Origin: Platynereis dumerilii
Taxonomy: Eukaryota; Annelida; Polychaeta; Phyllodocida; Nereididae
DNA length: 64,000 bases
Reading direction: 5' to 3'
NCBI GenBank assembly: GCA_026936325.1
Contig: JAPTHN010000001.1
Span: forward strand, 134,331,138-134,395,137
Part shown: positions 39,601 to 49,261 of the stretch, in pieces
Numbering within the stretch: the stretch's first letter is position 1
Layout: each line of letters opens with the position of its first letter
Program-made: the position numbers and the translations under genes
The notes under the pieces: model-generated
The model's database searches: none
Told to the model about the DNA's origin: nothing
What the model saw: only the letters and a program-made list of their open reading frames with translations

Positions 39601-40870
39601 CATGTCCGCGGGGGTAAGTCCCCATGTCCGCGGGGGTAAGTCCCCATGTCCGGGGGGTTAGTCCCCATGTCCGCGGGGGTAGGTCCCCATGTCCGCGGGG
39701 GTAAGTCCCCATGTCCGCGGGGGTAAGTCCCCTTGTCCGCGGGGGTAAGTCCCCATGTCCGCGGGGGTAAGTCCCCATGTCCGCGGGGGTAGTCCCCATG
39801 TCCGCGGGGGTAATTCCCCATGTCCGCGGGGGTCAGTCCCCATGTCCGCGGGGGTAAGTCCCCATGTCCGCGGGGGTAATTCCCCATGTCCGCGGGGGTA
39901 ATTCCCCATGTCCGCGGGGGTCAGTCCCCATGTCCGCGGGGGTAAGTCCCCATGTCCGCGGGGGTAATTCCCCATGTCCGCGGGGGTAAGTCCCCATGTC
40001 CGCGGGGTAAGTCTCCATGTCCGCGGGGGTAAGTCCCCTTGTCCGCGGGGGTAAGTCCCCTTGTCCGCGGGGGTAAGTCCCCATGTCCGCGGGGGTAAGT
40101 CCCCATGTCCGCGGGGGTAATTCCCCATGTCCGCGGGGGTAATTCCCCATGTCCGCGGGGGTAATTCCCCATGTCCGCGGGGGTAAGTCCCCTTGTCCGC
40201 GGGGTAAGTCCTCTTGTCCGCGGGGGTAAGTCCCCATGTCCGCGGGAGTAAGTCCCCATGTCCGCGGGGGTAAGTCCCCATGTCCGCGGGGGTAAGTCCC
40301 CATGTCCGCGGGGTAGTCCCCATGTCCGCGGGGGTAAGTCCCCATGTCCGCGGGGGTCAGTCCCCATGTCCGCGGGGGTAAGTCCCCATGTCCGCGGGGG
40401 GTAAGTCCCCATGTCCGCGGGGTAAGTCTCCATGTCCGCGGGGGTAAGTCCCCTTGTCCGCGGGGGTAAGTCCCCTTGTCCGCGGGGGTAAGTCCCCATG
40501 TCCGCGGGGGTAAGTCCCCATGTCCGCGGGGTAAGTCCCCATGTCCGGGGGGTTAGTCCCCATGTCCGCGGGGGTAAGTCCCCATGTCCGCGGGGGTAAG
40601 TCCCCATGTCCGCGGGGGTAAGTCCCCATGTCCGCGGGGGTAAGTCCCCATGTCCGCGGGGGCAAGTCCCCATGTCCGCGGGGGCAAGTCCCCATGTCCG
40701 CGGGGGCAAGTCCCCATGTCCGCGGGGGCAAGTCCCCTTGTCCGCGGGGGCAAGTCCCCTTGTCCGCAGGGGTAAGTCCCCATGTCCGCAGGGGTAAGTC
40801 CCCATGTCCGCAGGGGTAAGTCCCCATGTCCGGGGGGGGTAAGTCCCCGCGGGAGTAAGTCCCCATGTCT
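36640..40870 (+). repeat. 22-bp GC-rich minisatellite, about 190 units
   Basis: The unit is GTAAGTCCCCATGTCCGCGG plus GG, about 4.2 kb in all. Common variants swap AAGT for AATT, CAGT, TAGT or AGGT, or CCCCATG for CCCCTTG, or drop one G. Larger repeats exist. A 417-bp block (about 19 units) starting near 38590 is duplicated from about 39007, and similar strings recur about 1.8 kb apart (37789 and 39603). On the minus strand the unit has no stop in any frame. It therefore yields overlapping ORFs of up to about 700 codons with a 22-residue period (GTYPRGHGDLPPRTWGLTPA plus DM). These are artefacts of the array, not supported genes. Confidence 0.97.
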
Positions 40871-41127
40871 AGCACCTTAGTAGATATTAAATGGTTGCCC
40901 CCTTAATCTTAGTAGATATCAAATGGTTGCCCCCTTATTCTTAGGAGATATTAAATGGTTGCCCCCTTATTCTTAGGAGATATTAAATGGTTGCCCCCTT
41001 ATTCTTAGGAGATATGAAATGGTTGCCCCCTTATTCTTAGGAGATATTAAATGGTTGCCCCCTTATTCTTAGGAGATATTAAATGGTCGCCCCTTATTCT
41101 TAGGAGATATTAAATGGTCGCCCCCTT
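40871..41127 (+). repeat. 32-bp tandem array, eight units
   Basis: The unit is TTAGGAGATATTAAATGGTT followed by GCCCCCTTATTC, repeated eight times with few changes. The last two units read GGTCG instead of GGTTG. It abuts the 22-bp array on one side and a TATC tract on the other. A single diverged copy of the core lies at 24610-24633. Confidence 0.95.
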
Positions 41128-41150
41128 ATCTATCTATCTATCTATCTATG
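41128..41150 (+). repeat. TATC tetranucleotide tract
   Basis: About six TATC/TCTA units follow directly on the 32-bp array. Confidence 0.9.
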
Positions 41151-43465
41151 TGACCGGTAAAAACAGAGATCAGCCTAAAGGCGATCAAAAATATGTCCTA
41201 AATACCTCCACCAGTGTGACCCCATGATGCTTGACCTGCAGAGGGTACCCTTATCAATGTAAATGCAGTCTCAGAATATACCCTCCCTTCCTACAGTCAC
41301 AGGTCCACCATGGTCACATATATATAATCAACCCTCATAAAACAATTAACGGTGCTAGTAGGCCAAGAAATGTTTTTTTTCCATCTTCAGGGGTCACACA
41401 ATCAACATGCACAGTTACATGGCCCAGTATGATGCCTGAGTATGATTGAAAAGAGCTAATATATTTCCTGGCCAATCCCTAGAGAAAGTTGGGCCAGAGG
41501 CCAACTTTCTAAAAATATCAAGCTTCATGTATCTATCCATCAAGAAGGACAACATGGGATGAACTAAAATATTTTAAAAATAAACTGAATTTTACTTGAG
41601 GACAAACTTTTTTTAAAGACCTATTTTAAATTATTTCCAATCGATTTCTATTAATAATTCTTCTGTCGGCGACAAAGATCATTCTTGACATCAAGTCATT
41701 GAGACTCATCATTCATGCATACCTATTCATCTCATTTCTTCCAAGAGTTCATTTTCAATTGTATTATTCTCTGACTTGTATTTCCCTTTAGACTTATCAT
41801 TCCTCTATCATCCATTCTTTCTTTCATGGAATATCTAAGAGGCAATTTTACTGGTGCCCTTTTTTCTGGACTCCATTGAAATTTGCTTTAAACTCATCAA
41901 GATAGGTCAGCTTTTGCTTGGGCCTGGTTAAGATCGGAATTTGATAGTGAAACGTTGGTGGTAGAAATTTGTTTTTGGGTCTAATTCAAGTAGACACAGG
42001 ACTGGCTATTATCTCCAAATCGAGACATTCATAAGACTTATGAGATAGGCTTAAGCTTGGCCTGTCGACCTGCCTCAAACGCTGGGCGGTCTTAGTAGCT
42101 TTCAGAAGATCAACAGCTTATACAAACAAGGTCCACCAAAATGATCACATAGGGTCCTTTTGATGAGATAATCTTTATTTTCCCACATTCTATACCTACT
42201 GAGATGTTAACACTGCAATTGAGCACTATATACTTGGTTTACCTAACTGCACTAAGTAGTTCTATTTAGAACGTTTACATTCCAACATAAAATTTTCCAT
42301 TCATAGAACAGAACTGGCAGACTGTCTGGAAGCAGACGACAAACTATTAATTATCACGTTGGGTGGCAGCACAAGTTCTTCTGCGCCCTCTACCGTATAT
42401 TGTCAAACTCAAACCCCTTTTCTCCTGTAACTTCAGTTCCACTTGGGACTGCAGACCACTCACGCCTGCAGGCTGCAGTACATGCAGTCAGTACTATCCC
42501 AGATATGGATCGACATGAACTACTGTCAAAACATTTTTGAACAACAATGACAATGCTGAGGTTATTCAGAATTGAAAATCTTTATCATAATTAATTGCAG
42601 ATGAGATAATCCATGCAATAAAAATGAAAAAGAATAGAACAAATTATAGTCCCCAATGCTAGTGATATTCATGTCTTATCTAGTCGTTGAACACCAAATT
42701 CCTAAGCTATGTACAAACTTGTAATAAAATTTGCCTTAACCATGTTGATTGAACATTTATCACAAGACTATCCAGCAGACATTCTTAGAGCTATTTATAT
42801 GAGCTTATACGCATAATGATGAAATAATTGAGCTCTTTTCTGCCTCAAAATGACACGACCCTTCAATAACTAAAAAATTAACACGGAATTATGAATATGA
42901 TTGATGCTCGTATACGTAACATTTTGGAATATAATGACTATTTTGACCTGAAATTTTTGACAATAAGGTTGTTGAAATTATTTTCTTTTCGCGTATACTT
43001 GACATCTAAAATTGCATATAAATATACCACATCTTCTAAGAAACTTTGTAACAACATCACAATTTCAAAATTGCCGGAGGACTATAATAAAATAGAAATG
43101 CGGTGACTATATAAGAGACTATTGTCCTCAAAAATTGGACAATTAAATTTAGAAATTTTTTTGATGTTCCCATTCCATGACATGAGATCAAAAATAAATA
43201 GTTGGGCTTTTCGTCACGTGTTTGTCCGCTGTAAGAGAAAAAGTCATTAAATGAAAACTAGTTTTTAAGAAGACGGCTGTCTGAGAATCTACTCTATTAT
43301 AGTCCTCGTGAGTTGACATGCGATAAGATAAAAATGACTGTAGTTAGGAGCGCCTGCAGGACTAAATCTTTACTCTGTTAAAATTTGCTGTTGATTTTAA
43401 ATGTACAGTGTACACTAAGGAACAAATGTAGAAAAGTTCGTATTGAAGATGTTAACCAAGTTTTG
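41151..43465. other. Non-coding stretch
   Basis: AT-rich. No gene or element recognised. A few CpG words near 42360-42510. Confidence 0.4.
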
Positions 43466-43602
43466 ATTGGTTGACCTTATTTAACGTCCTCCAATGGGAG
43501 GAGTTATCCAAATATACAAGACCCCATTGGCCAATTCCAATAATTAGGCCAGTCCACCTGATGCTCATCACCATATCTCTCACTAAACTTGGCTGTGATT
43601 GG
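43466..43602. promoter_or_regulatory. Cluster of six CCAAT boxes
   Basis: CCAAT or its reverse ATTGG occurs at 43466, 43491, 43526, 43531, 43537 and 43598. That is six cores in 137 bases, several in extended form (GATTGGTT, CCAATGGGAGG, CATTGGCCAATT, GATTGGTC). Such clusters bind the NF-Y trimer in animal promoters. No clear gene start or TATA box was found on either side, so it may serve an unrecognised transcript or be coincidental. Confidence 0.4.
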
Positions 43603-46054
43603 TCAAGGCTAATAATATAGGCAATATATCAAAGTGGAATAACCAGGAACATGTTGCAAGTACTTCAGATCCCATATGAAATTTTGTTTACGAGGGGGGT
43701 TCATCACATAATATTGTAGGTTGCTGCAAAATCTCAAATCTTCAAAGATTTGGTAGCTTCGCGGAAAGTTTGGAAACATCGCATCGACAAGTTGTAATTT
43801 TTACAGAAAAAAATTTACAATGTGAATTCTACAGACCACTACAGAGGAACCATACACATTCTGCATGGATACAAGACTTCACACTCCAATATCTATCTGG
43901 GCCCAAACTCCCTTATAGTCAATTACTTTGACATCCACCGACATTGCTGCCATTATATTTCTGTTTTATTGCTTGCCGTCTTTAATACCTGACAAAAATG
44001 TCGCTATCATTTATTTTCCATTAGTGATAAATTTTTTTTGTATTTTTTTATGCGTTCGTATTACATTACATAACAGTACATTGAACTGTGGTGATCCACA
44101 AAAAAAAATATAGAAAAGGTATTCGTAATTTAACCTACAATCCGATGGTTCCACAGCAGTTCATCAAACTGATAAATACTTCAGTCACTGCAGGCGCCAA
44201 TCAAAATATCAGGACAGGTAGAGGTCACTCATCCCAAAGCGCGAAAGATGATTAAATCGGTTGTCGAACTCCTTAATCAACAGCAGACAAAAAATTTGCT
44301 ATCTTCGGCAGAATATTGGCTCCACAATTTATTTTTTAATGTCAATATTGTAAAAAAAAGGTTGAGCAAGATAATGATCAGTTTATATCATACATGGCCT
44401 GTGTAGTCCTATTGTGCAGCAAACCCATGACCGAAAAGCAGGCAAATTGAACAAAAAGCAAAAAAGCAAAGACAACCGTTTTGTCAGATTGCTCCTGATT
44501 CTTCCCAAGGCGGAGTAATCCAGGGGCTCCAAAATCATGTGTTGAATCTTATATATGAGGATAAACCTATTTCATGTGTTCACATTGTAGTCTGCAGAAA
44601 ATACATCATTAGCCATCGTACTCGAAAATATTTTTTCAACTTAAATCAATGCTTCTAAATTATTTTGTGCAGCAGCACTGCAGCAGCAATTGTTAACTCT
44701 TATTACCCACTACTCAGCAGAAATTGATTTACCAGTTCAATATTATAATATTATTTTTCAGAAGTATGAAGTGCAGGAATGTTGCACAAAATATTACCAT
44801 TATTTGTTAAAATAGGAAGTGCAAATAAATAGCTGTTATCATGCATATAATGCAATTAAGATACCATGGGAAACTAGTGATGAAATAGACCATAGCAACT
44901 CATAGCAATAAGGAAACAAGTCAGGCAACTACATACCATGACAAATATATATATATTATCATCATCAATTCAATAAATGATGATTTATCATTACAATGAC
45001 TATTTCATTGAGATTTAAACCATTCCCAAATCCAGGGAGCGCTTTTCTTTTTTATTATTTTTTTTAGTAATTGAGGTATCCCACTTTCATGAGATCATGT
45101 CCTATAAAAGTTATATATATATACTTCAATTAATTGAAAAATAATTAAATTGCTTCAAATCCTGTTATTGTTATCAAAATATGGACAAATTTCAGACAAA
45201 GTCACACAGGACCACCGTAGTTTTTGAAACTGAAGAAAAAACACTTAAAAGGGGATTTATAGACGTGGGAAGAACAACAATAACAACTACAAGCCCACAT
45301 AATGGAAGGAAAAATCGTCTGGGGATAAAGAGAAATATATTTCGGGCGCCAGATACGGAATTGGCGGACTCTCTCCCTCTCTCTGCTGCAGGAGGGGGAA
45401 AACTACTGCAGTTTTAGCGGGAAACAATACGGTTGGTGCAAACCAGTTGCCAGGCTGGAGCTGCGGAGGATCAGCCAATAGGAAGCCAGCACAGCGCCAA
45501 CAGGCCAATCCCCTGTGTGTATGGGGCTGTGCAACCGCAGGACCTGTGACGACGGAGCTCATGCAGTGTATGAGTGGCATGCATACCTAGTTTTCACATT
45601 TGTTGATAAAATAAATAAGAAAGTACTCACGTCCTGTGCTCACGTGCAATCAAGCAATGTCATACCATACATATGGTCCAGAAAAACGCCTCCATACATA
45701 TACTTTTTCATTGAGACTTTTCAGAAATATACTTGAGTCACTTGATATTTTCTTTTTACCTTTTCATTTTTTAATTCAATTATTTTTAGGCTCTCAGCCA
45801 TCTCCATCAAGTAATATATATATAGAACATTCGCACTGCACAACATATTACTCAGGAGTTGATGTCCCCTTATCTTAATCTTGTAATTTATTTATAAGAT
45901 CTTATAATAGGACATGTCCCTAAAGGAAAATGCAAATTTATACTCTGGTGACACTACAGAATATCTTCGCTGATAATGTATAAGCATGTCATATTTATTG
46001 CAATATATTCCCTCAGCAATAAATCTACATCATTCCAATTCCAAATTATATCAT
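43603..46054. other. Non-coding stretch
   Basis: AT-rich with a T(A)n run near 44943-44956. From about 45270 to 45560 the sequence is more GC-rich, carries two CCAAT words, and has short open frames on both strands (45181-45417 plus, 45287-45580 minus). No product is recognised. Confidence 0.35.
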
Positions 46055-46442
46055 CCCTTTTCCGAAAACTTCTCTTCTGATCCCTTCCAATCCCTTCCAA
46101 TTTCATCCAGTTTCTCCCCTTCAAATCCCTTCCCTTCAAATGCTTTCTGTTCCATTCCCTTCCATTCCATTCCAAGTTCTATTCCCTTCCGCTCCCTTTC
46201 AACCCCCTTCAACTGCTTCGCTTCCATTCGGATTTCCCTTCCAACTCTTTTAATCCCTCCCATGGATACTTTTCCAATCCAATCCCTTCCATTCCTTTCT
46301 GATCCCTTCCACCCCTTCCCTTCCCTTCCATTCCATTCCATTCCAATCCCCTCACTTAACTCCAATCACTTCCTTTCCATGTTCCAATCCCTTCTATTCC
46401 CTTCCATTCGCTCCCAATCCCTTAGACAGCTTCCCTTCCATG
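46055..46442 (+). repeat. CCCTTCCATTCC pyrimidine-rich satellite-like repeat
   Basis: Words such as CCCTTCCATTCC, CAATCCCTTCCA and CCATTCCATTCC recur without a fixed period over about 390 bases. It resembles degenerate TTCCA-type satellites. The 199-codon frame on the plus strand and its minus-strand counterpart across it are repeat artefacts. Confidence 0.85.
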
Positions 46443-46713
46443 GCTTTCCTTATAATTTAACAACCATTCTCAGTTATAAAAGCAGTTGGAGAAATATGCT
46501 CTCAGAAGTACAGCAATATTTCACCAGCCACAAAAGAATTGCTCTGCACACAGCCCTAGAGATAATTGTCTTCTGTGACAGTTGACAAAAATCTGAAACC
46601 TGCAAAAAAGATATCAGAGAAACCAACAAATCTAAGGCAGTTATGCCCAACAATGCAGTATTCAAATGTCTTTGTAGTGTAACTAAAATCTACAGTTTCT
46701 TTCTATACCACAG

Positions 46714-46760
46714 AATATGATCCAACATCAAACATGGAACAATGTAATGATTGTGATCAG
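46714..46760 (+). CDS. Candidate exon 1 of an unrecognised gene
   Basis: A T-rich tract ending TTTCTATACCACAG at 46713 is a strong 3' splice site. The 47-base segment reads YDPTSNMEQCNDCDQ and ends CAG|GTAATA, a good donor, leaving the next exon in phase 0. The peptide is rich in Cys, Asp and Asn and not repetitive. The frame also continues past the donor for about 50 codons, so intron retention or a longer exon is possible. It joins in frame with the segment at 46886. No family recognised. Confidence 0.4.
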
Positions 46761-46885
46761 GTAATAATTGAGATCCAGCTTGGATCAAAACTGTGTGATA
46801 GGTCACAAAGAAATGACACAAATTACAAATTAGTGAATAAGCATTTACTTCTTTGGTCAAAACTGCTGAGCCATCAGAATAGTAG

Positions 46886-47005
46886 CCTGAGAGAGCTGCC
46901 CAGATACAGCGAGATGCCCTAGCTCTGATCATGATTCATGAGATTGCAGTCAGGGACTTTGATCTTGACATTGGAGGTACAGGAGAGGACAAGATCATTG
47001 TGTAA
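46886..47005 (+). CDS. Candidate exon 2 of an unrecognised gene
   Basis: After AATAGTAG a frame reads PERAAQIQRDALALIMIHEI, then AVRDFDLDIGGTGEDKIIV and a TAA at 47003. Its phase 0 start fits the donor at 46760. Three exits are possible: stop at 47003, donor GTACAG after 46976, or GTGAGT after 47006. Leaving at 46976 would join in frame to the open segment starting at 47239. The alternating hydrophobic and acidic residues look like a real domain core, but I do not recognise it. It could be a working exon or a gene remnant. Confidence 0.4.
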   Translation, partial: PERAAQIQRDALALIMIHEIAVRDFDLDIGGTGEDKIIV

Positions 47006-47238
47006 GGTGAGTATTGTTTGAGTGTACTTGACAATCTAGTTGTTGTCTCAGTTCTAGACTTGAGATATAGAAATATATACCTCATATATATAATCTCAAA
47101 GCATGGGAACACTGTGAACATTCCTGAGCATTTTCTATTTTTAATATTTGGCTCTGGGACACATGGAGACACCTTTTTCCTGTTGCCTCCATGGGTATAT
47201 GAAGTTCTTTTTTCTATTTTTTCTTTCTTTTTTTTCAG

Positions 47239-47345
47239 AGTCTCAGACATTGTCAGAAATATTGTCAGAGGCCAGTAACATGCTGTGTGGTGCCATGGAC
47301 CATTCTCCCAAGATCCCACATGTTCTATACATTGCAGTCTGCTAA
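47239..47345 (+). CDS. Candidate terminal exon of the same gene
   Basis: A long T tract ends TTTTTTTTCAG at 47238, the strongest acceptor in the region. One frame reads SQTLSEILSEASNMLCGAMD, then HSPKIPHVLYIAVC and a stop at 47343-47345. It follows in frame if exon 2 leaves at 46976. A second open frame runs through this segment from a possible acceptor at 47337 (see next entry), so the splice structure is unresolved. No family recognised. Confidence 0.38.
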
Positions 47346-47465
47346 CTGTGATCAGACTGAGACTCTAGAACTTCCAGACAGTGGTGTCACAGTTAACTCT
47401 GTAAACCTAAACCTGTTTCCTGTAACATGCTGTAAGAGTGACTGTTCGCAGACAGGAAGCAACCC
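47338..47465 (+). CDS. Alternative or further exon, product unknown
   Basis: After CTATACATTGCAG the frame reads SANCDQTETLELPDSGVTVN, then SVNLNLFPVTCCKSDCSQTG and SN. It meets CCC|GTAAGAG, a good donor, at 47465. The peptide has four cysteines and reads protein-like. It overlaps the end of the previous candidate in another frame, so at most one of the two is likely coding there, unless alternative acceptors are used. Confidence 0.35.
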
Positions 47466-47690
47466 GTAAGAGTCTTTCATACACTCTTCCACATGCATCC
47501 TTGAAAAGCCTTGCTTTCTTGAAGTTTCATGAGAGAGACACCCCACAGCCTGGCACTACTATGGCACTTGTCATCTCTCTGATGGCATGTATACAACTTC
47601 ACAAGCTCATGTATACAGCGTCAGAGATCTCAGTTCTTATAGTTGTCATCTCAGAAACCCATAGTGCACAGGCATGGTGACTTCCCTATA

Positions 47691-47793
47691 TTCAGAAGGT
47701 CCAATGTTCAGAAGGTCCATTGGTCAGAAGGTCCAATGTTCAGAAGGTCCATTGGTCAGAAGGTCCGTTGTTCAGAAGGTCCAATGTTCAGAA
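47691..47793 (+). repeat. 16-bp minisatellite GGTCCAATGTTCAGAA
   Basis: About six units of GGTCCAATGTTCAGAA, with alternation to GGTCCATTGGTCAGAA. The reverse complement of the same repeat lies at 52837-52957. Frames across it read CSEGPMFRRS-type peptides and are artefacts. Confidence 0.92.
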
Positions 47794-47889
47794 TTTTTGT
47801 CATTTTTTCACAGACAGTTCTTCTGGAAATTTACCTTAAACTTTGTTGTGAATGCTGGGGTAATTGCCAATTGGTTGATTGCCCCTGTA

Positions 47890-49089
47890 CGAGGGGTTTT
47901 CCAAAAGTTATGTCCAACTAGTCATAACTTTTGCTATATTTGATGTAGAAACTTGATATTTGGGTCAGATAATACTGACGTAATTTGCAAACAACATCCA
48001 AAAAATCAGAACATACAAATAAAAATAAATGCTTAATCTGTTGCCATGGAAACCAGAAGTCATGAAATGGATGAGCAATTTTTTAGATATGGGTGACATC
48101 ATATGCCTGTTGTATTTCTTCCATTTAATTGGATAAAAACTAGCATAGAGTGTAAGAACCTTTTATCATACATACAAGGAAGACAGTATGAGTGATAGAA
48201 CCTAATGAAGATTGTACTAACGTTTTCTGAATGAAGAGAACACACATAGGAAAACCTAAGAAAAGAAGACTTGACAATGCTAAAACTGACCTTAACACGA
48301 AGACTGAGGTATCTTATTTAGACATGGTTAGAAAGAATGAGAAAATGTATTACAGGGTACCAGTCATTAGTTTAGGGAGTTGTGAAATGGCTAGGAATGT
48401 TTTGAATATATTCTGTTCTATATCTCTTGTAATAATTACGTATTTTGATAAGGTATATCAAGTATGTGTCTGTTAAAACAAGGTCCCGGCCACATTTCAT
48501 GACTTATGGTTTCCATGGCAACAAATCAACAATTTATTTACACTTCTATGGTCTGATGTTTTGGGGATCATTTGCAAATTACTTCAATATCAGCTGACTC
48601 AAATATCATGTTTCTATATAAAATCTAGCAAAAGTAATGACAGGTTGGACAAAACTTATGGAAAATCCAACGTAAAGTTCAAAAAGTCTGTGAAACACCA
48701 ACAGTGATCTCAATATGAAGACTTTGAGTCATTGAGTTTCTAAGGGATATAAGTTTAAAGGAAATGTATTCAGAGCCAATTTCATTAGTTTAAGCATTTG
48801 TGTAATGGCAGGAATTATTTTTAACAGGTTTCTATCTCTGTATCCGTAGTAAAAATTCGATTTTTGACAGGATATAATGAATCTGTGTCTCTAAAAGTGC
48901 CCTGGGCCGCATTTCATGACTTTTGGTTTCCATGGCAACAAATTAACCATTTATTTTTGTTTCTCTGATCTGATTTTCTGACGATCATTTGCAAATTACT
49001 TCAATATTATCTGACCCAAATATCATGTTTCTGTATTAGATATTGCAAAAGTTATGGCAAGTTGGACAGAACTTACGGAAAACCCCTCG
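47890..49089. mobile_element. Mariner-type MITE with internal duplication
   Basis: Left end TA-CGAGGGGTTTTCCAAAAG and right end GGAAAACCCCTCG-TA are inverted, with TA on both flanks. Inverted similarity runs about 190 bp inward, past GTTGCCATGGAAACC. CGAGGG ends with a TA target are typical of mariner-type elements. A second right end (GGAAAATCCAACG at about 48672) lies 417 bp before the true one. The preceding sequence is similar over the whole interval, so the right half is tandemly duplicated. No transposase was recognised. The 81-codon frame at 48231-48476 starts MKRTHIGKPKKRRLDN and is not a known transposase. Confidence 0.85.
48256..49089 (+). repeat. 417-bp tandem duplication inside the MITE
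   Basis: CATTTCATGACTT...GGTTTCCATGGC occurs at 48493 and again at 48910, 417 bases apart. The sequences before (AAAATTCG/ATAATTACG, GATAAGGTATAT/GACAGGATATAAT) and after (ATCATTTGCAAATTACTTCA) also match. The copies have diverged noticeably, so the duplication is not recent. Confidence 0.8.
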
Positions 49090-49261
49090 TATATTTAAGT
49101 GGATGACAATTATTAAGATATTTCAAAATCTTAATTGCGCTCTGATTGCTGCCCAAATTTTGTACCTGAATTTGGGCAAGAATATGGAAACAGGTCACAA
49201 CTTCCCCCCCTCCCTCGGCCCTCCGAAAGTCAATTCATGTGAATATATAGCCCCTGGAAGA

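Noticed and set aside
36612-40875. Long minus-strand ORFs (up to 702 codons) with a GTYPRGHGDLPP-type repeat
   Set aside because: They come from a 22-bp tandem repeat lacking stops in every minus-strand frame. No start context, non-repeat domain or splice evidence supports a gene.
43689-43715. TACGAGGGG word like the mariner-type end at 47890
   Set aside because: Only nine bases match and no opposite end was found nearby.
45986-46585. 199-codon plus-strand ORF rich in Pro, Phe and Ser
   Set aside because: Most of it is the CCCTTCCATTCC repeat. Only the last 35 codons are non-repetitive, and they lack a good donor.
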